From: Straminergon stramineum | Lineage: Eukaryota; Streptophyta; Bryopsida; Hypnales; Calliergonaceae | Length of the DNA stretch: 64,000 bases | Assembly: GCA_963920665.1 (NCBI GenBank) | Contig: OY987267.1 | Span: 20,088,001-20,152,000, forward strand | Direction of reading: 5' to 3' | In this document: piece by piece, positions 16,799-29,262 of the stretch | Position numbering within the stretch: the first letter of the stretch is position 1 | Layout of the letters: the number at the start of each line of letters is the position of its first letter | The notes under the pieces: generated by a model | Told to the model about the DNA's origin: nothing | Seen by the model: only the letters and a program-made list of their open reading frames with translations | The model's database searches: none | Position numbers and translations under genes: made by a program

Positions 16799-17050
16799 TA
16801 GTGAGCGGTTGGAGTAGCAACATACGTGCAAACAAATGATAGGATATGTTAAAAAAATGGGGTCTAAAAATTATAAATGGGTTTAGAGTAATATAGGATA
16901 TTGAAAATGGCATTGGATGTCTTTAATGTACTATAAGGTATGGAATAATAGGTCCCATTAGAAAATTACATAATGATAGCATGTGAAAAAAAAACCCAAT
17001 TCATACCCCCCTATAAAATAATGGTTGTTTGCACCTATATCCTTATTTTT

Positions 17051-18004
17051 TTAACCCCTAAAGGACCAAACAGTGTTTTTTGGCAACATAGCGATTTCAG
17101 GCAGCTCACTACAGATGGAATTTTTATTTTTTTTCCTTGAAATTTTCACACAACATGTGCCCAAGGAGTAGCTTTAAGACCCAACAATTTTCATGACTTT
17201 TGAATACATGGTTAAAAAGTTATTGTATGATATGTTGTTTTCATTGCTCGGCGGGCAGCCCGGGCAGCAAAAAAAACTTCTTTAAAAATCACTTTTTTTT
17301 AAAAATAAAAATTTGAAATTTATTTTCCTGATTTTTATATACATGGAAAGCTTTGAATCATTCCATTTTGATTAATGAGATGAAAGTTATGAAGAGTTAT
17401 AGTTGTGGGTAGTTTGTGGGTAATAATGGAATCTCTATTCTAAAATAAACTTTGAAGACCTTTATTTCACTCCATTTTTAATATTTTTGGAAAAAAATAA
17501 AAACTTGAGGTGTAGATTTTTTATTACAAAAATTTAACCATTGGGATTGTCATTTTTCAATTCCATAAATAAATGATTAACAATTTAGTATTTTGAATCA
17601 TTCTCTACTTCTTTCAACTTACTATTTTTTTCCTATATGTTGTACAATTCCAAATGATCTAAAATTTTTCAAGCATGTAGCCAACATGACTTGAAGAATG
17701 AATCCAACGAGTTACAACCATTTTGGACATTTTTTCATAATGATCTGATCTTGTGGAGTGCATCTGCCTGGATTTTCGGAGGGACCAAAAATGACTTTTT
17801 GTCACTTCAAATGCTAATATCTTACAATCCAAACGGTGGAAATTTCTGAAATTTTTTCCGCATCTTCCCAAACCAGATCACTACAAGATCCTACGGTTAC
17901 ATTTGTCCAAAAATGTATTATTTCTAAAATTTGGTACTTGTACTAGAGATGACAATTTTGGAGTGTTTTTGGTGAAAACATAGTCAAATACATTTAGGGG
18001 TTAA
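17051..18004 (+). mobile_element. Long TTAA-flanked non-autonomous element, copy B
   Basis: This 954-bp element has intact termini: TTAACCCCTAAA at 17051 and TTTAGGGGTTAA ending at 18004. It is homologous end to end with the copies at 49948-50880 (same orientation) and 2992-3860 (inverted). No open frame of note. The TTAA target plus CCCC-starting ends point to the piggyBac superfamily, and the transposase may have been supplied by relatives of the relict at 42813-49025. Confidence 0.85.
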
Positions 18005-18841
18005 TACATTGCCCCCCCCCCCTAATTGAATTGCACTTCTTGTTGCACAAAGTCAAAGGAAAGGTTCCTTTCAACCCCTCTTTGAATTTTTTCCCTAAAT
18101 TTTGATTTGAGGATTGGAATTTCAAATGTTTTTTTGGTGATGAAAGTCAACTTGATTTACCAACTTTTCTTAGTTCAAAGTTTCTTAAAAAAAGTTATTT
18201 TACTATGCCTACATGAGGTTTGGAGTTCTACGTTGAATACAACTCTTGCATTTGACTTAACTAGGTATGAGTGGTTGGTGTCTATGAATTCTAATTTACA
18301 TACCCCACATGGATTGTTTTACTTCCCATCACCCCACTAGTATAAATAAATTGCCTATACAATTATGTAATTTCAGACCATTAGAGACTTACAAATTCAT
18401 GTGAGGTGATTGATGAAAAATTTCAAAACATTTGCATTTTTCTAGTTGGGTCCCATTAATTTTGGCCTTGGATAGCCACTGTTCAGTTATCCAATGGGCT
18501 ATTGACCAAGCATATTGATCAGAGTGGCCATCAATAGATAGAGTCTTCATTTTCAAAAGATTTTTAATTTTTTAATTACAGACTATAGTCATTGTGGTGG
18601 GCCAACAATACAAAAGTGATAAATGGTCATAGAAGTGCTTTTAGGACAATGCCACCTCAGCTACCATGTAGGTTTAGCATGTAGCTAACCACTTAGGTGG
18701 GAACACACGATGATTTACAGCTGATTTCATGACATCGTAAGGCCTAGTGGCCAAATGGAAACCTACCTTTCATATGTTATTTCTCTTAACAAGGAACCAT
18801 ATTTTAGTTATTATTTATCTATTGTAATCCGAAATGATGTA

Positions 18842-19408
18842 CTCCCTCCATCCCAAAATGATCTTCTTGTTGGACAAAGTATTCTAGATTAAGGCGGAAA
18901 ATAACAATTTTTGAACCCATTTCACATAGTAAGTAGGTTGTGGTGCACTTCTAATGTCCTAGAAATTTTGAGTTTCGGAACCCTTGTCAAAGTGGAGTTT
19001 GGGAGTTTTGAAAAGTGAAATTTTTGGGGCATTTTCAAGGAGCACTAGTGGACACATAACTATTGAGTGTGAGGTCATTGTTTTTTAGGCACTTAGAATG
19101 TACCCAAGCCCATGTGTGGACCTTTGTACCACCTCCCAAAGCTTCATCTCCTTCAACCAAGAAACACGCAAAGAGATGCAAAAAATAAGAATGAAGAGTA
19201 TTGATTGATATCTTTAGTCATTTAATTTGAATTTTGATTGATGATTGCATGGATGGAAGGGAAACTATTGCTTAGAGTTGTTTTGCTAGTCCCAAGTAGC
19301 AATCAAAAGTCGAATTTGACTAATTCTCACGTCATTAAGTGCAATAGGAAGATCATTTTGGGACAAAAAATTGAGTTCAACAAGAAGATCATTTTGGGAT
19401 GGAGGTAG
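18842..19408. mobile_element. Stowaway-like (Tc1/mariner) MITE with duplicated end
   Basis: A 567-bp element flanked by TA on both sides (18840-18841 and 19409-19410). The left end CTCCCTCCATCCCAAAATGA and the right end, read inwards, match over 31 bp with one mismatch. CTCCCTCC(A/G)TCC is the classic Stowaway terminus. A second partial right-type end (AAGATCATTTTGGGAC) sits about 34 bp inside the true right end, so the element has a duplicated or nested terminus. No transposase is encoded. Confidence 0.85.
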
Positions 19409-19410
19409 TA

Positions 19411-21914
19411 TTATTTGTCTTAATGTGTTTCACTTTTATTACCTAATCCAAAGAGGAACTTCTTTTGTTGCTAAAATAGCTTGGCTTAGTGTTCAAGATG
19501 CCAAGCTGACTCTAAATGCAAATGTGTCGAGTTTCCTTTTATTGAGGTGGAAAGGATATATTACAAAACCATAACAATATGGTCGATAAGTATGAGGCTG
19601 CGACGGGTGAGCCAAACACCGGACATACACTCTTGCATGTCCATGAAATGTTCTTGGATTGAAGATCATCACGTACTTTGCATTATTTTTAATTAACCCT
19701 CCCAGATCGATATTGTAGGTAATCTAGTCCATGGTGAACTTCACATTTTCAGAAGAGTACGTGTGCAATCCGTGGCATATTAAAGTTCAGATTTGTTGTT
19801 ACTTTGGTAGTAAGTTGCGGTAGATCGATTGAGAATAATTGCATATACTGCTTTGGCTTGTGGTCACTACCTTGTCTCTCCATTCCTCATGATCAGTGGG
19901 ACATGCTCCTGCCACACGCAATAGATCTAGCCAAGCTTCGAATTACAGTAGTTCATTGTGCTGGATACAAATTCTTAGCAGGGGCCGACAACAATGTCCT
20001 AAGTCCAGAATTAGTGGTAGATATCTATAATTATCAGATCAACCTTATTTGTGGCCTAGCCTGGTTTGTATGTTCTCACAACCCGTCAGCCTGAGCAGCT
20101 TCCTGCAGAATGTCTTAAAATATACGGAGTATCTTCCAGCTCGTCCAAGCAAATTCATCCCGAAGAGCTCTGTCTGATTGTTTGGATAAAATCACTCAGA
20201 ATATATATAATATTTCCAAGGCTCACATCATGGCAAATGTTCACAGCATGAGCGCACTCATGATCAGTACAGTATCCGAGTTAACATTTACATATTATAA
20301 AATTCCTTCTGCTGTTGGTAATGTCTACGCTTCCGTCATCACATTCATAAAAATGGCGAGATTTCAGGAAACTGGCACTTTTCCAGATGCTCATCAGATC
20401 TACACCTGTCCTAGTTTTAAAACTCTACCCACTTGAATGCCAAGATTTGGCAGTAGACTGAAACATAGCCATTGAAAAAATACGATAATTCTTGTTTGAC
20501 AAACATCTAAACCACTTGCTTGCTCGCGTGGCTGCAATCCTCAGAAGTATATTCAACCTCGCCATTTGACTGCAACGTAACGCCATCGTTCTACGACCTG
20601 GGCTGTAGATCAGAGTGCCAATGTCACGCCACTGTAATCTGTAATCCTGTCATCGGATGTGTCAAAAAAAAAATCCTGGCTGGCACTTTGACCCTCCAAA
20701 CATCATTCAACAACTGAGAGCATCTCCAAAAGTCCAAAACACAATTAATTATTACAGAAGTGTGGAATCGTAGTGAGCTCAAATTTCGCTTGGCATTTGC
20801 TCGGCGGTCAATTGCCAGCTAAGACCACCTGTTCGTCGACTAACCCGGAGAAGGAAACACACAGAACTTTTTAAAATAAATAAATAAATTCTCTCTCTAT
20901 ATAGAATTAATATCTCTACAATTTCATTAAATATAGGTCGATTCAGAGCGTTGAAATTGTGATTTACAAGTGCTCAGAGCTCTAAAAATTAGGACCTATA
21001 TCGATCTCAGGATCCAGGCTAGAGCCCGGACACTGCGAATCTCGTGAGATTTCGATATTTTAACAAACTTTGGCGTGTATTTTATTTAATCGTTTGGCAA
21101 GCAAACGGACTCCACAGGAATGAAAGTTCGGGATTTCTAGAATTGTGTAATATATCTGAAATTGCTTCCGTTCAGGTCTGCGATTCTAGTTTCCCGGAAG
21201 CCGCTGTGGATTCTGCATCTTCTGACTCTCCAAAACGACGATATCTCTCGGAAATGAAGAGTGTGCTTCCTAAGCTGACTCTGAAGTGCATAAGACAGTT
21301 AGTTGACCTCATCATGCAGATACACGATCTTAGTCACGCACTAAGGCGGCTACCTTAATTATATTCAATATAATTCATACATCATTTTTTTTCCGGCACA
21401 AGACCTCCGCATACACAATACATTGAACTTCAATTAGAGCTGCAAAATGTGCAGATGGGGAAATCGTTAAATGTCGCCATTCCTTAAGTTTGGCACTTTT
21501 ACGGTTTAGACTGCGCAGTCTTAAATATATACATGTCCTAGAATGTCCTAGATGACACTTATACGGGTTAGACCGCGCAGTCTGAAGGTCTGAAAATGGC
21601 GCATAGAATGGCGCCATGATAACCAAAGAATTTTCTGCGAGTAAGCTAGTACAGACCCTGCGATCTGAATCCATGAACCTTCAATCCAAATTCTACATGG
21701 TCCTAGCTGTGGCTACACACGGAGCTAAGCTAGCAACACCGAGAATCACGTACTTTGAACCAAAAGAAGTCATACCGGGAGACATACTTCTGAATTCTGA
21801 TGTTTGACGTACACTCAAGCTGCAGACGTTCAATTCCGCGCTTCTTCCTGTTGGGTCGTACTGTGTTGACAAAACCATTCACCGCTCCAACAGCAAGTCA
21901 AACCTCCGGCAGAT
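19411..21914. other. Less AT-rich intergenic stretch, no gene recognised
   Basis: Several frames of 60-100 codons occur (for example 19804-20094 and 21044-21358), but none shows a known motif, convincing splice context or connection to a neighbour. A short motif containing GACTGCGCAGTCT or GACCGCGCAGTCT is repeated at about 21508 and 21571. The base composition suggests this may be old single-copy or gene-derived DNA. Confidence 0.4.
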
Positions 21915-21915
21915 A

Positions 21916-22077
21916 TATGGTCAATTTCATTAAAATGGCAGTATGATGATGAAATGGCGCAACATTCCAATAAAATGGCGCAGAATATGTTAGAAACTAC
22001 ACGGCATTCCATTAAACTGGCGCAGAGTATGTCAAAAATGGCGCATGGCATATGCCATTTTAAAGAAATTGCCCATA
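21916..22077. mobile_element. Palindromic MITE (ATTTCATTAAAATGGC family), copy 1
   Basis: A segment bounded by inverted ATGGTCAATTTCATTAAAAT / AAAGAAATTGCCCAT ends in a TATAT-rich context. The interior repeats CATTCCAWTAAAMTGGCGCA units separated by an ATGTTAGAAA-type spacer. Three relatives lie at 27686, 28998 and 33405. TA-rich flanks suggest Tc1/mariner-type insertion. Confidence 0.75.
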
Positions 22078-22266
22078 TATATCAAAGAGTTTTTTTTAGT
22101 TTTTTGGGGGGGCATATATCAATGAAGGCTTGATGCAAAAAGCTAGAAAGTTTCATAATATTGCATTTCGAGGTTACAATACGAGTTTTCATTGACACTG
22201 GCCACATGATATATAAGTTCATGTGCATTGCTGGAAGTTCAAGTGTAGTACCCTGAAGTTGGGGGC

Positions 22267-22494
22267 GCTAAGGTAAGAGCACCCGAAAGCGTCCCTGCAC
22301 CTAATTGCATCAGATTCTACGTCAGGAATTCATTGTAGAACATAAATGTAGCTGGACTGTAGACCTCTTATCAGTTTAGGTCAAAAAAAATAAGCTATGT
22401 TCTAAGTACTTACATTTACAGCCTGAAATGATTATGCTGTGTAGAATCTGACGCAATTGGGTGTAGGGACGCTTTTGGGTCCTCTTACCTTAGC
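22267..22494. mobile_element. Foldback MITE with about 55-bp inverted repeats
   Basis: A 228-bp segment. The left end GCTAAGGTAAGAGCACCCGA and the right end, read inwards, GCTAAGGTAAGAGGACCCAA continue as inverted repeats through AGCGTCCCTRCACC and GCRTCAGATTCTAC. The superfamily is not assigned, as no clean target duplication was found. Confidence 0.75.
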
Positions 22495-22619
22495 CAGCTT
22501 TCACTTTTATAGCGAAAGTCAGTGTGTTTGCAGATTCTGTGGTAAGAATGGCAGCAACTGTGCACTGAAGTCCCTGCATGAACTCATTGCATCAGCTTCT
22601 CTTATGACTGGCTAAGTTT

Positions 22620-22905
22620 AGGTAGCACCACCTATTCCCAACCAGGGACCCATAGCCAATCCATAGGGTGTAGTTATTTCCAACCAAAGATTGGAATATT
22701 TTTTTTATCTCCTTCCCAAGGTTGGGACTAATAAGGTTATGACACGTGTCCCAAAGTAGTGCTCACCAAGAAAGTAGGTGGGTTTGGAGCACTATGGGCT
22801 CTTGAAATTCAAAGCCATTTCAATTTTGGGAATAAAATTTCAAAAAATTGGATATCTCTACATTTCCTATTTGTCTACAAGAGAAACATTTGCATTGCCT
22901 CATAC
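22620..22905. repeat. Dispersed repeat related to 11404-11970
   Basis: The stretch around 22780-22900 (GGGCTCTTGAAATTCAAAGC followed by an AATAAAATTTCAAAA block) resembles two stretches at 11404-11540 and 11850-11970. The family is not identified. Confidence 0.45.
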
Positions 22906-23116
22906 TACTCCTTATTTGTCCCAAATTCGCTTAAGTGATCATGTATATATATAGTGGTCCTACCTTAATGGACAAAAATAACAAATTGGATTGAAAATGG
23001 GGACTTCTGGCATTTAGAAGCTAGGAAATAATGAAGAAAGGGTTCAATAGTAAAGTAACCCTTCCTATATGCATTCAAATAAGAAATATTGAGCATTGTT
23101 CCTAATTTTAAATTCA

Positions 23117-24194
23117 GGGTCATTGCAAGAAACACCTGCATGTTTTCTTGTCACAATCAGAGTGATTCTTTTGTCATCCACTATAACTTATGAATTTTAA
23201 ACCTAATGCCAAAAATGAAAAATCTATTTCTAGTTAACTTGATTGTCATCGTATTTCGTATTTTTTAGAAATTTTTAGAAATTATTTTATATTTCAATGT
23301 CAATTTCATTAATATGTCACACTTTAGGTTTAGGGTTTTTTTATACTAATTACCGGTTCAAATTAATGATTTTTAGTTGAAATTTTTGTAGTATATTCCT
23401 ATAGTAGGTAGACATGTTCCTACCAAAGGGCATCTAAAAGAACATTATTTCATGTCCTCCACGTTTGTGCAAAGAGGTCTCCTTTGCGCGTGTATTTGTA
23501 AACATTAGAAATGGTTTTGACCTCAATTTTCAAATCAAATCTCATCACTATGAAGTCTTTTCCAATGGCCAATTTTTAGTTTTTTTGAAAATTTATTTTC
23601 CTATTTTCTACAAATTAAAATGTCCCAATTGAATTTTCTTCATCATAATTCTATGTCCAAAAAGTTGTCCCAATAAATACAATTGGGACATTTTAATTTG
23701 TAGAAAATAGGAAAATAAATTTTCAAAAAATCGAAAAATTTGACATTGGAAAAGACTTCATGGTGATGAGATTTGGTTAAAAAAATGAGGTAAAAAAGAT
23801 TTCTAATATTTATAAGTGCACTCATAAGAGAGGCCTCTTTGCACAAACATGGAGGACATAAAATAATGTTTTTTTTATGCCCTTTAGTAGGGACATGTCT
23901 ACCTACTATAGAAATATACCACAGAAATTTCAGCAAAAAATCATTAATTTGAACCTGTATTCACTATAAGAAAACCCCTAAACCTGAAAGTGTGACTTAT
24001 TAATGAGATTGGTTTTTAAATATAAAAAATATATTTTTTAAATTGAAAAATAAGGGGTACAATTGAAATCAAGAATTCTATGACTACATTTTTTGGTTTG
24101 GGCATTGGGCTTAAAAATCAAAAGTTATAGCGTTGAATACAAAATGTTTTTTCAAAATGCTATGGAAAACGACAGGTGTTTCTTGCAATGACCC
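23117..24194. mobile_element. 1.08-kb long inverted repeat (foldback element)
   Basis: Two arms of roughly 515 bp (23117-23632 and about 23678-24194) are reverse complements at roughly 80% identity by eye, with a short spacer. The outer ends are GGGTCATTGCAAGAAACACC in inverted orientation; the innermost part (ACAAATTAAAATGTCCCAAT) is perfectly paired. A foldback DNA transposon is the simplest explanation. If transcribed, the RNA would form a very long hairpin. Confidence 0.85.
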
Positions 24195-24642
24195 TTGACT
24201 ACCTTTTAAGCAATTGGATTTTATTTCCAAAAGTCAAAAGAATATTTTAAATTCCCTTATTGTGCCTTTTGGGGACACCATATGAATAAACTATGAATTT
24301 TCAAAGTGTTGAAAATAGGTGCATACGAAAGTACTTGATACTTGGCTCTCATGTATAAAGGTTGTACGTTTTAGGCAAGAATTTGTAGGGGACATTTTAA
24401 GAAAGGGTGACAATTTGGTGCACTTATCTTATCCATCAATAGATTACAAAACTCTTGAACTTAAGCATTAGAGAAATTTGGGACTCACTAGAGGGTTGTC
24501 AAGTTTTGACAAGCCGATTTTTTTATGGAGCCCTATTGAGCAACTCAAAGAGCGGAATTTTTGACCAAAAGGATCCATTTTCTATGAATATTGGGAGTGA
24601 CAAATAATATATTTCCATTTCATATTTCATTTCCTATTCTAA

Positions 24643-26332
24643 GGTGATTGCAAGAAACGCTTGTCCTATTTTTTATGTTCTTGCTCTTGAAAGAGTGGTT
24701 TTGTGCTCATAACTTTGGCATCGTTAGTCCGTTTGGCATGAAATTTGGAATGAAGGTACATGCAGACATGCGGTAGTTCCAGACATTGAGTAATTTTTTC
24801 AAATTTTAAAAAATTAGTTTACTATTTTTAAAGTGCCCCCAATTGGATGTCTATTTTGGCCATTTTGAGGGGTTTTAGTACTAGGGTGATTGCAAGAAAC
24901 ACTTGACCTATTTTTTGTCTTTTTGCCCTTGGATGGGTGTTTTTTTGCTCATAACTTTTGTATCGTTTGTCCATTTTTGGCATGAAATTTGGAATGAAGG
25001 TACATGTGGTAGTTGTAGACATTGGGATTTTTTTTTCAAATTTTTCAAAATTAGTTTACTATTTTTAAATTGCCCCCCATTGGATGTTTGTTTTGGCCAT
25101 TTGGGAGGTTTTTAGTCCTGTTTTTGACCCAAAAATGTAAATTTGAAGCCACGAATTGGACATAGTGGAGGCCTAAATGCCTAATAACATTATAAGGAAT
25201 GAGGATGAGTTTTTATGAAAATAGAAACATGTTGATTGCACACATAGGGTCAAAGTGACCTTCCTTTGTGCAAAGGCTATGAAGAGGCAAAAAAAAATTC
25301 TACATGAATTTTTTGGTGCTATGCGAGCGCAATCTTCTCTAGCAAAATGAATTTTTTATGGAATTTTTTTGACTTTTTTTTAAATAATAAAAACGAAAAG
25401 GTCCAGAAACCCTAATTTTGCTATTTTTTTGCTCTAGTGGCTTATGTAGTATTGCACAATTGTTTATAGTATTGTATGGTACTACATAGTACTCAATCGA
25501 CAATATAGATTTGCAGGTGCCTTGAATCAATGTTTTAGATTTTCCAGCGCACTGTTGATATACAATATTGATAGTTTTATATACTACTATCATTGTTAAG
25601 GCTAGAAACTGCATTTTTGATTAAAAAATGTGAAGTGTTTCTTACAATCATCTACTATTTTCGACCCAAAAATGTAGATTGAAAGCCACAAGTTGGATAT
25701 ATTGGAGGTGTACTACATTTTCAAGGATTGATGAAGAATTTTTGTGAAAATGGCAACATGTTTGCTGCACACATGGTGTCAAAGTGATCTTCCTTTGCAT
25801 GTACACTACAAAGAGGGGAAATTTTTCCTACATGAATTCTTGGGGGCAATGCGACCGCAATCTTCTCTAGCAAATTTCTCTTTTTTTATGAATTTTTTTT
25901 TAATTACGAAAAATGAAAAGGTCCACAGATCCCTTTTTTGCTATTTTCTACTCCTAGTAGCTTTTGTAGCAGTCTATAGTAGTCTATAGTAGTGTATAAT
26001 ATTGCATTGATAGTATTCAATTGATGGTTTAGATATATACACTAAAAGAAATTTGCGTTTGCCTCAACAAAATCTACATGACATGTTTGTTGAGGCAAAT
26101 GCAAAATCTATGCTAAAAAACACTGAAACATGTAGATTTTGCATTTGCCTCAACAAACACATCATGTAGATTTTGTTGGGACAAATACAAATTTCTTCTC
26201 CTAAAATTGACGATTCAAATTTGCCAGCACATTGTTGACACATAGAATTGATAATTCTACATAGTATTGCTAGTCCTACAGTTAGAAATTACATTTTTGA
26301 CACAAAAATGTGAAGTGTTTCTTGCAATCACC
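24643..26332. mobile_element. Composite TIR element with internal tandem duplications
   Basis: The left end is GGTGATTGCAAGAAACGCTT and the right end, read inwards, GGTGATTGCAAGAAACACTT. These termini match those of the foldback at 23117-24194 over TGCAAGAAACRC. Inside, the left terminal segment is repeated (24643-24883 and 24885-25105), and a second block is also tandemly repeated (about 25118-25646 and 25650-26332), each ending in the AAGTGTTTCTT terminus. No transposase is encoded. A further end fragment (ACTTGCAATGACCCT) lies at 26355-26370. Confidence 0.7.
26042..26207. mobile_element. Hairpin-forming CACTA-like MITE nested in the composite element
   Basis: Arms of about 67 bp (26046-26112 and 26129-26197) pair with roughly 90% complementarity around a loop of about 16 nt. 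The outer end reads CACTAAAAGAAATTTG. The first tandem unit lacks this block at the corresponding place (around 25505-25520), so it is an insertion. The predicted RNA hairpin has the size of a plant microRNA precursor. Confidence 0.7.
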
Positions 26333-26872
26333 TTCTATAGTTGTCATAGGAGGATACTTGCAATGACCCTCCATTTAAATACTAATACTTATAAATTAAT
26401 ACTCTAACATTTGTGTGTACCAATGAGGAGCAACAATAGGTGAAAAGTTTATGTGTTGACAAAATAAATGTAATCCTCGAATCTCTTATGCGGCACTTTT
26501 GGAGAGTCCAAATTTTCTCTAATGCATAAGTACTTTTTTGTGTAAACAATATTTTAATTGTGACATGCATTGCAATCATATTGTAACAATTAATCAAACT
26601 TCGTGGTGTATTTTCACTTGGAATTAAAATTGTTATTTGTGAGCCAAGGTTTGGGAATAAATTTTGGTACACATTCACACTAGATTTTATTTGCTAATTA
26701 TATCACTCTTAACACCAAGGGTAAAGTCAATACAACTTTTAAATTTATATTAGTATAATATCTAATTGACAAAGTTTTATTGCCACTTAGAGCTTATAAT
26801 TATCAATTCAAAATCTAGAGCTCGAAATTTCACAAGATAGATGAGACCATTGCAAGTATAATGGCTAGGATG

Positions 26873-26874
<2 letters not shown>

Positions 26875-26921
<47 letters not shown>
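26875..26921. repeat. (CT)n microsatellite
   Basis: About 23 uninterrupted CT units. Confidence 0.97.
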
Positions 26922-26923
<2 letters not shown>

Positions 26924-27685
26924 TTACAAAAAGAAAAATGGAAAAGAAGAGAATACCAATTGGAATTTTATCTTTCTAACAAATTACGAGTTTGCTATGA
27001 CTTTTTGATTGTAATGAGCCCAAAGAGTCACTAGACCCCTCTATGCCAATATAAAGTATGTCTATGATAGTCAACTTATTCATCTAAATGGTCACATTGT
27101 GTTCCAAATCTTTCACAATGTCGATCAAGACCCTAATTTAGTCACTTTATGTGAACATTTTACATCCAAAAGGTATAAACTCCTATTTTGTCATTATAAC
27201 AAGTCACTGCAATTTATTATTGTCACTTAGAAACTTTTTTGTTGTTATTAAATCATTCCATTGTAACCAAAATCTTATTTTTTTTAAATGATCAGAAATT
27301 TTAGTTTGGATGCATGCATGATTCTAATTATGGATCCAATCCTAGAATGAATGAATAAATTGTGTAGAATGCAGTTTCTTACATTATTGCAATTTTATAA
27401 TAAGGATCCTCATCAATTAAATCCTTTGAAAATTGGATTTTCACCTTTTAATATGTTATTAATTAAAATTAAGAGCATTTTTTTAAATTACAAAGACATA
27501 TATGAAAAAAATTGTGTTTAATTCTATTGAACCAAAAACACTTTAACTTAACTATTCTAAATTTAGACAAAGGAACCAAATTCAAACTACTTTATCTATG
27601 TATAAGTGTGCAACTTTAAGAATCTTTGGCTCTAGATAAGCAAAATAAAGAAGTATAAAAATTGCTGCTAACATTATTTTATCTA

Positions 27686-27825
27686 TATGGTGAATTTCAT
27701 TAAAATGGCGGTATTATTCCGCCATTTCTGACATATTCCATGTCATTTTAATGAAATGTTATGCAATTTTTAACATATTCTGTGCCATTTTACGGTAATA
27801 CTGTCATTTTCAAGAAATTCACTAT
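27686..27825. mobile_element. Palindromic MITE (ATTTCATTAAAATGGC family), copy 2
   Basis: The ends ATGGTGAATTTCATTAAAAT and (inverted) ATAGTGAATTTCTTGAAAAT are flanked by CTAT. The interior carries the family's CCATTT and ATGAAATGTTATGC modules. Confidence 0.75.
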
Positions 27826-28997
27826 CTATAAATAGTTTCACTTTCAAAGTCAATATAAAGCTTGAAAATCTCAGGGAGTTGAACCAAAGATATTTGTATT
27901 AAAGAAAATTTTATAATTCAGTATGGTGAACAAACTTTATTCATCAAGGAATCATCCATTTTAAAATTAAAATACTTCAATCTTTAGAATCTTTTGCATA
28001 GAGGTTACAAGTGTTTAGTAAATTAAATGAATAATGGTTTGTAGAGTACATTATGTACTACACATTGTGTTAACTAGCTTTGAACATTATAAGTGATTAA
28101 AATCAATTGAAATCATATCTTTAAAAATGAGAATTGCATACCTAGACTTTTAATTTTGGTTGAGTGAGATTTGTTTGAAAAAATTTCATTGAAAATTGAG
28201 ATTGTGCACAAATCAAGTTTGATTTTTTGTTACAAATAGGTGAATTGTACCTACACTTATTGAAAGTCCATTTATAAATAATGTATAGAAAATTTTCAGG
28301 AACTAGTATGAGGACTTAAAATTCAATTAATAAATTTTGTGCTTAATAACATAGTTAGTTTCAATGTCTTGGACAAAACATTATATAAAATACAAAACAC
28401 TATATACATTGCATATTATATGCATTAATATTTAGATACAAAAACGAACATACTGATATATATTTTCCAAATTTAGTCTAATCAAAGTTTGCATTTCAGA
28501 AGTAGCATAATGCTTTAGAATTATTATTGTGAACCACATTAAATTTTCACTTGTAACCCACTCAATCAAACTTTATAGTAATACACACATAGAATGTTCA
28601 GTGAAGATATTGTGCTCATCAACCTTGTATCTAACTAAGTTAAGATTTAAATTTAGTTAGCTAGAGGATACATAATCCCATACTTGGTGTGGAACTATCT
28701 AGTAAATTTTTCACACTAAGGGTTCAATATCAACTAGTTGTCTATGACATATACTACTACGTTTTGGGACTTAAACATTGCTTTTAATACTATGGGAGTT
28801 TTGAAACCAATCTAATCAAACATTCCTTATAACAGTGCAACTAATTTAGCCATATTTAGCTAGTCTAGGGGTTGCTTTTACAACTTTTGAATCTTACATT
28901 GGTAATGTTTGCTCCTATTTTTTTTAGTATATGTAGTGTTTCAAATGAATATTCCAGTAACATTTTTCCAAAGAGAAGGTATCAATAGTATATATAT

Positions 28998-29111
28998 AGG
29001 CAATTTCATTAAAATAGCAGCATTATTCCGCCATTTTGATGGAATGTTGTACATTTCCTAACGTATTTTGCGCCATTTTACCGTAATACCACCATTTTAA
29101 TGAAATTGCCT
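28998..29111. mobile_element. Palindromic MITE (ATTTCATTAAAATGGC family), copy 3
   Basis: A 114-bp member with near-perfect termini AGGCAATTTCATTAAAAT in inverted orientation, flanked on both sides by TATAT. This is the cleanest example and fits a TA target-site duplication. Confidence 0.8.
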
Positions 29112-29262
29112 ATATATTTATTACTATTATTTAATTTATTTCCATATAACACAATATTATGTACACAATATACTACATTTTCATAGAATACCATATTGTA
29201 TATGATGTACAACAATATCATACAGTATTCTACACATCAATACCATATACACTTATACAGAA

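Noticed and set aside
19804..20094. 96-codon plus-strand frame
   Set aside because: No motif, no splice partners and no support from neighbours; probably chance in a less AT-rich stretch.
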